Shown: in pieces, positions 21,123-22,451 of the stretch
How the letters are laid out: each line of letters starts with the position of its first letter
How positions within the stretch are numbered: position 1 is the stretch's first letter
NCBI GenBank assembly: GCA_023228025.1
Contig: JALOCD010000067.1
Coordinates: 1 to 22,451, forward strand
Source of the DNA: Prolixibacteraceae bacterium
Lineage (GTDB): Bacteria; Bacteroidota; Bacteroidia; Bacteroidales; Prolixibacteraceae
Reading direction: 5' to 3'
Length of the DNA stretch: 22,451 nt
Made by a program: the position numbers and the translations under genes
The notes under the pieces: model-generated
What the model saw: the letters and a program-made list of their open reading frames with translations, nothing else
Databases searched by the model: none
Told to the model about the DNA's origin: nothing

Positions 21123-22181
21123 TTCACGATAAACCGCTACAATTTTTTCAGTAACACTGGTCAAATTATATTCATGGCCAACAATCTTCTGCAACACCTT
21201 GGCTTCATCCTCGAAAAAATTACGATGTTCCAAAAATTCACCGAATCTTCCCAGCAGATCAGAAGCAGCGGGAGCTAACCCCTCAAGGTCCACGAAGTTG
21301 GCATACTGCATTGATTTGAAGTTTTTGGTCGTCACGATAGGGCCGAGATGGTTGTATTTGACCGATAATAAAGGAACTCCGTGAACCAGACTTTCAATGG
21401 CCACCCTACCAACACCCATCACTAGGTCTGCATCAGGATAATGATCACCCACTTCCGGTGCGTACCCTTCAAAATGGACCGTTCTGCGTAAAGATGAGAA
21501 GTTTGCTTGTTCAATGATCCTGGTGATGCAAGGCAAACAGAAACCATCTCCAACCACATGCAGGTGTGAACGCGGGTATTTTTCTAAGAGACGGGGCCAC
21601 ACTTCAGTCAAAATCATCTTGAGAAGCCGGGTATGGTGGCTATCCATTCGGCTGATGTAATAGATTGAGAAGCTCTCCGGATCCACAAACCGGTCCACAC
21701 AGGCTGAAGGCAACCGAACGCCGTTGGGGATAAGTACAACTTTATTCTGCGATCTTAAACAGTTGGTAATACAAGCAACACAACTCTCCCTTATCGCAAT
21801 CCCCATATCGATGTTTCTCCTGACAAAATCCGACTTTAAATCTTTCAGAACTGTGCCGTGAATGGTAGCAACAATTGGTATACCCGTCCATCTTCCTGCG
21901 ATTGTTCCCAACAGGATGGGCAATCTTTGATGCGCATGAATCACCTCAATTTTTTCATCTTTGATCAATCTTATAAGCCGATAGAGATGAAATGGAATCT
22001 TCAGGTCCGAAAAGTTAACGGCAATATGCTGAACTTCAGGCCTAAGTCGAAGCTGCTGTTTGCCCGGTTTAGACATAAGCCAGACAGAATGGCCTGCCTC
22101 AGCGAGTGCATTGGCCAATTCACTGACATGGTTCTCGGCCCCGCCGTATTGAAACCGCTTGATGAGAAGTAACACCCTCAT
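21090..22181 (-). CDS. Glycosyltransferase family 4 protein
   Basis: 363 residues, two-domain GT-B fold. The N-terminal domain shows RFQYGGAENHVSELANALAEAGH (9-31, donor/acceptor loop) and VIHAHQRLPI (79-88). The C-terminal domain has a conserved YYISRM start, LHVVGDG (209-215) and FEGYAPEV. The usual EGxPxxxxE loop near the donor sugar appears as VAIESLVHGVPLL, with Glu at the expected place. It probably adds a sugar to a surface polysaccharide or lipid. The last 10 residues (VLIPSRFSKP) are encoded by a REP-like hairpin, so the native C-terminus was replaced or extended. It starts four bases after the upstream gene's stop codon, so both are likely one transcript. Confidence 0.85.
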   Translation of the reverse strand: MRVLLLIKRFQYGGAENHVSELANALAEAGHSVWLMSKPGKQQLRLRPEVQHIAVNFSDLKIPFHLYRLIRLIKDEKIEVIHAHQRLPILLGTIAGRWTGIPIVATIHGTVLKDLKSDFVRRNIDMGIAIRESCVACITNCLRSQNKVVLIPNGVRLPSACVDRFVDPESFSIYYISRMDSHHTRLLKMILTEVWPRLLEKYPRSHLHVVGDGFCLPCITRIIEQANFSSLRRTVHFEGYAPEVGDHYPDADLVMGVGRVAIESLVHGVPLLSVKYNHLGPIVTTKNFKSMQYANFVDLEGLAPAASDLLGRFGEFLEHRNFFEDEAKVLQKIVGHEYNLTSVTEKIVAVYREVLIPSRFSKP

Positions 22182-22185
22182 TGCA

Positions 22186-22451
22186 TCAATAAAGAATGTC
22201 CTTGTTAATGTTTAAACAGCTTTTGGAATGGTCTTTTGAATAGTCGAATATGAGATCACCGTTTTTCTTCACGACGGTAATACTGTTGAGCGGAAACCAA
22301 ATGAATGCCTTGCCCACTTTCGCCCCGGAAATAAAATCGATACGGGCATCCCCCTCGGGCGTCATGACCATCTTCATGTTCGCATCACTGCTCACCTTCA
22401 TCTTGTCGAGCGACATAAACTGGTTATCGACTGTGCGCAGGGTAATGATCC
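22186..22451 (-). CDS. Unrecognised protein, C-terminal part (cut by window edge)
   Basis: The frame is open to the right edge; the 87 visible codons end at a TGA (22188-22186). The visible part includes IITLRTVDNQFMSLDKMKV, VMTPEGDARIDFISGAKVG, a WFPLNSITVVKKNGDLIF strand pair and a charged end. It looks beta-rich with short hairpins and has no signal or membrane segment in the visible part. I do not recognise the family. An internal ATG at 22416 could act as a start, but the frame continues upstream with plausible protein sequence. It precedes the GT4 gene by four bases and probably shares its transcript. Confidence 0.6.
   Translation of the reverse strand, partial: IITLRTVDNQFMSLDKMKVSSDANMKMVMTPEGDARIDFISGAKVGKAFIWFPLNSITVVKKNGDLIFDYSKDHSKSCLNINKDILY

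Overview
The window looks like a chromosomal segment of a Bacteroidota bacterium, probably Bacteroidales-like. The evidence is the type of lipoprotein signal peptides, a DUF4270 lipoprotein, an ECF sigma/anti-sigma/outer-membrane barrel cluster, a GT5-like gene next to panC, and promoter boxes of the TAnnTTTG type instead of strong Shine-Dalgarno sites. No rRNA, tRNA, CRISPR array, complete insertion sequence or phage gene was seen.

Layout. Positions 1-1296 (minus) hold the start of radA, then panD and panC of pantothenate synthesis. Reading away from panC, across an imperfect inverted repeat, are a short GT5-like protein, a DUF4270 lipoprotein, an Ig-like lipoprotein and a small conserved-looking protein (1543-5945). 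Converging on these is a minus-strand stretch (5982-10402) with a membrane-anchored CtpA-type protease, dCMP deaminase, a UPF0175 protein followed by the stump of its deleted PIN-like toxin partner, and a second S41 protease that is a lipoprotein. At 10534-13342 (plus) lies an ECF sigma factor, its probable anti-sigma factor and an outer-membrane barrel. Two near-identical ECF-type promoters precede the sigma gene and the barrel gene, which suggests a self-activating regulon. A small accessory island follows (13385-15849): an internally deleted zeta-toxin-like kinase with its small partner, an apparently intact antitoxin-RelE/ParE pair and an apparently intact HigB-HigA pair, bracketed by copies of a two-hairpin repeat element. 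Next, on the minus strand, come the carboxyltransferase, biotin carrier and biotin carboxylase of a propionyl-CoA-type carboxylase (15896-19697). After a repeat-rich 670-bp gap, the window ends with peptidase E (plus) facing a GT4 glycosyltransferase and an unrecognised partial gene (minus).

The most unusual aspect is the intergenic DNA. Four loci (1331-1451, 8263/8864, 18036-18154, 20018-20146) share one architecture: a short word of about 7-10 bp, different at each locus, iterated in one orientation, then a spacer, then the same word iterated in the opposite orientation. Other spacers carry iterated 8- or 9-bp words and copies of a CCCTTCGACAGG...CAGGGACCG repeat. In two places such repeats supply the last codons of a gene (dCMP deaminase and the GT4 enzyme). 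Two toxin loci show the same kind of lesion: the middle of the toxin is gone while its end and its small partner survive.
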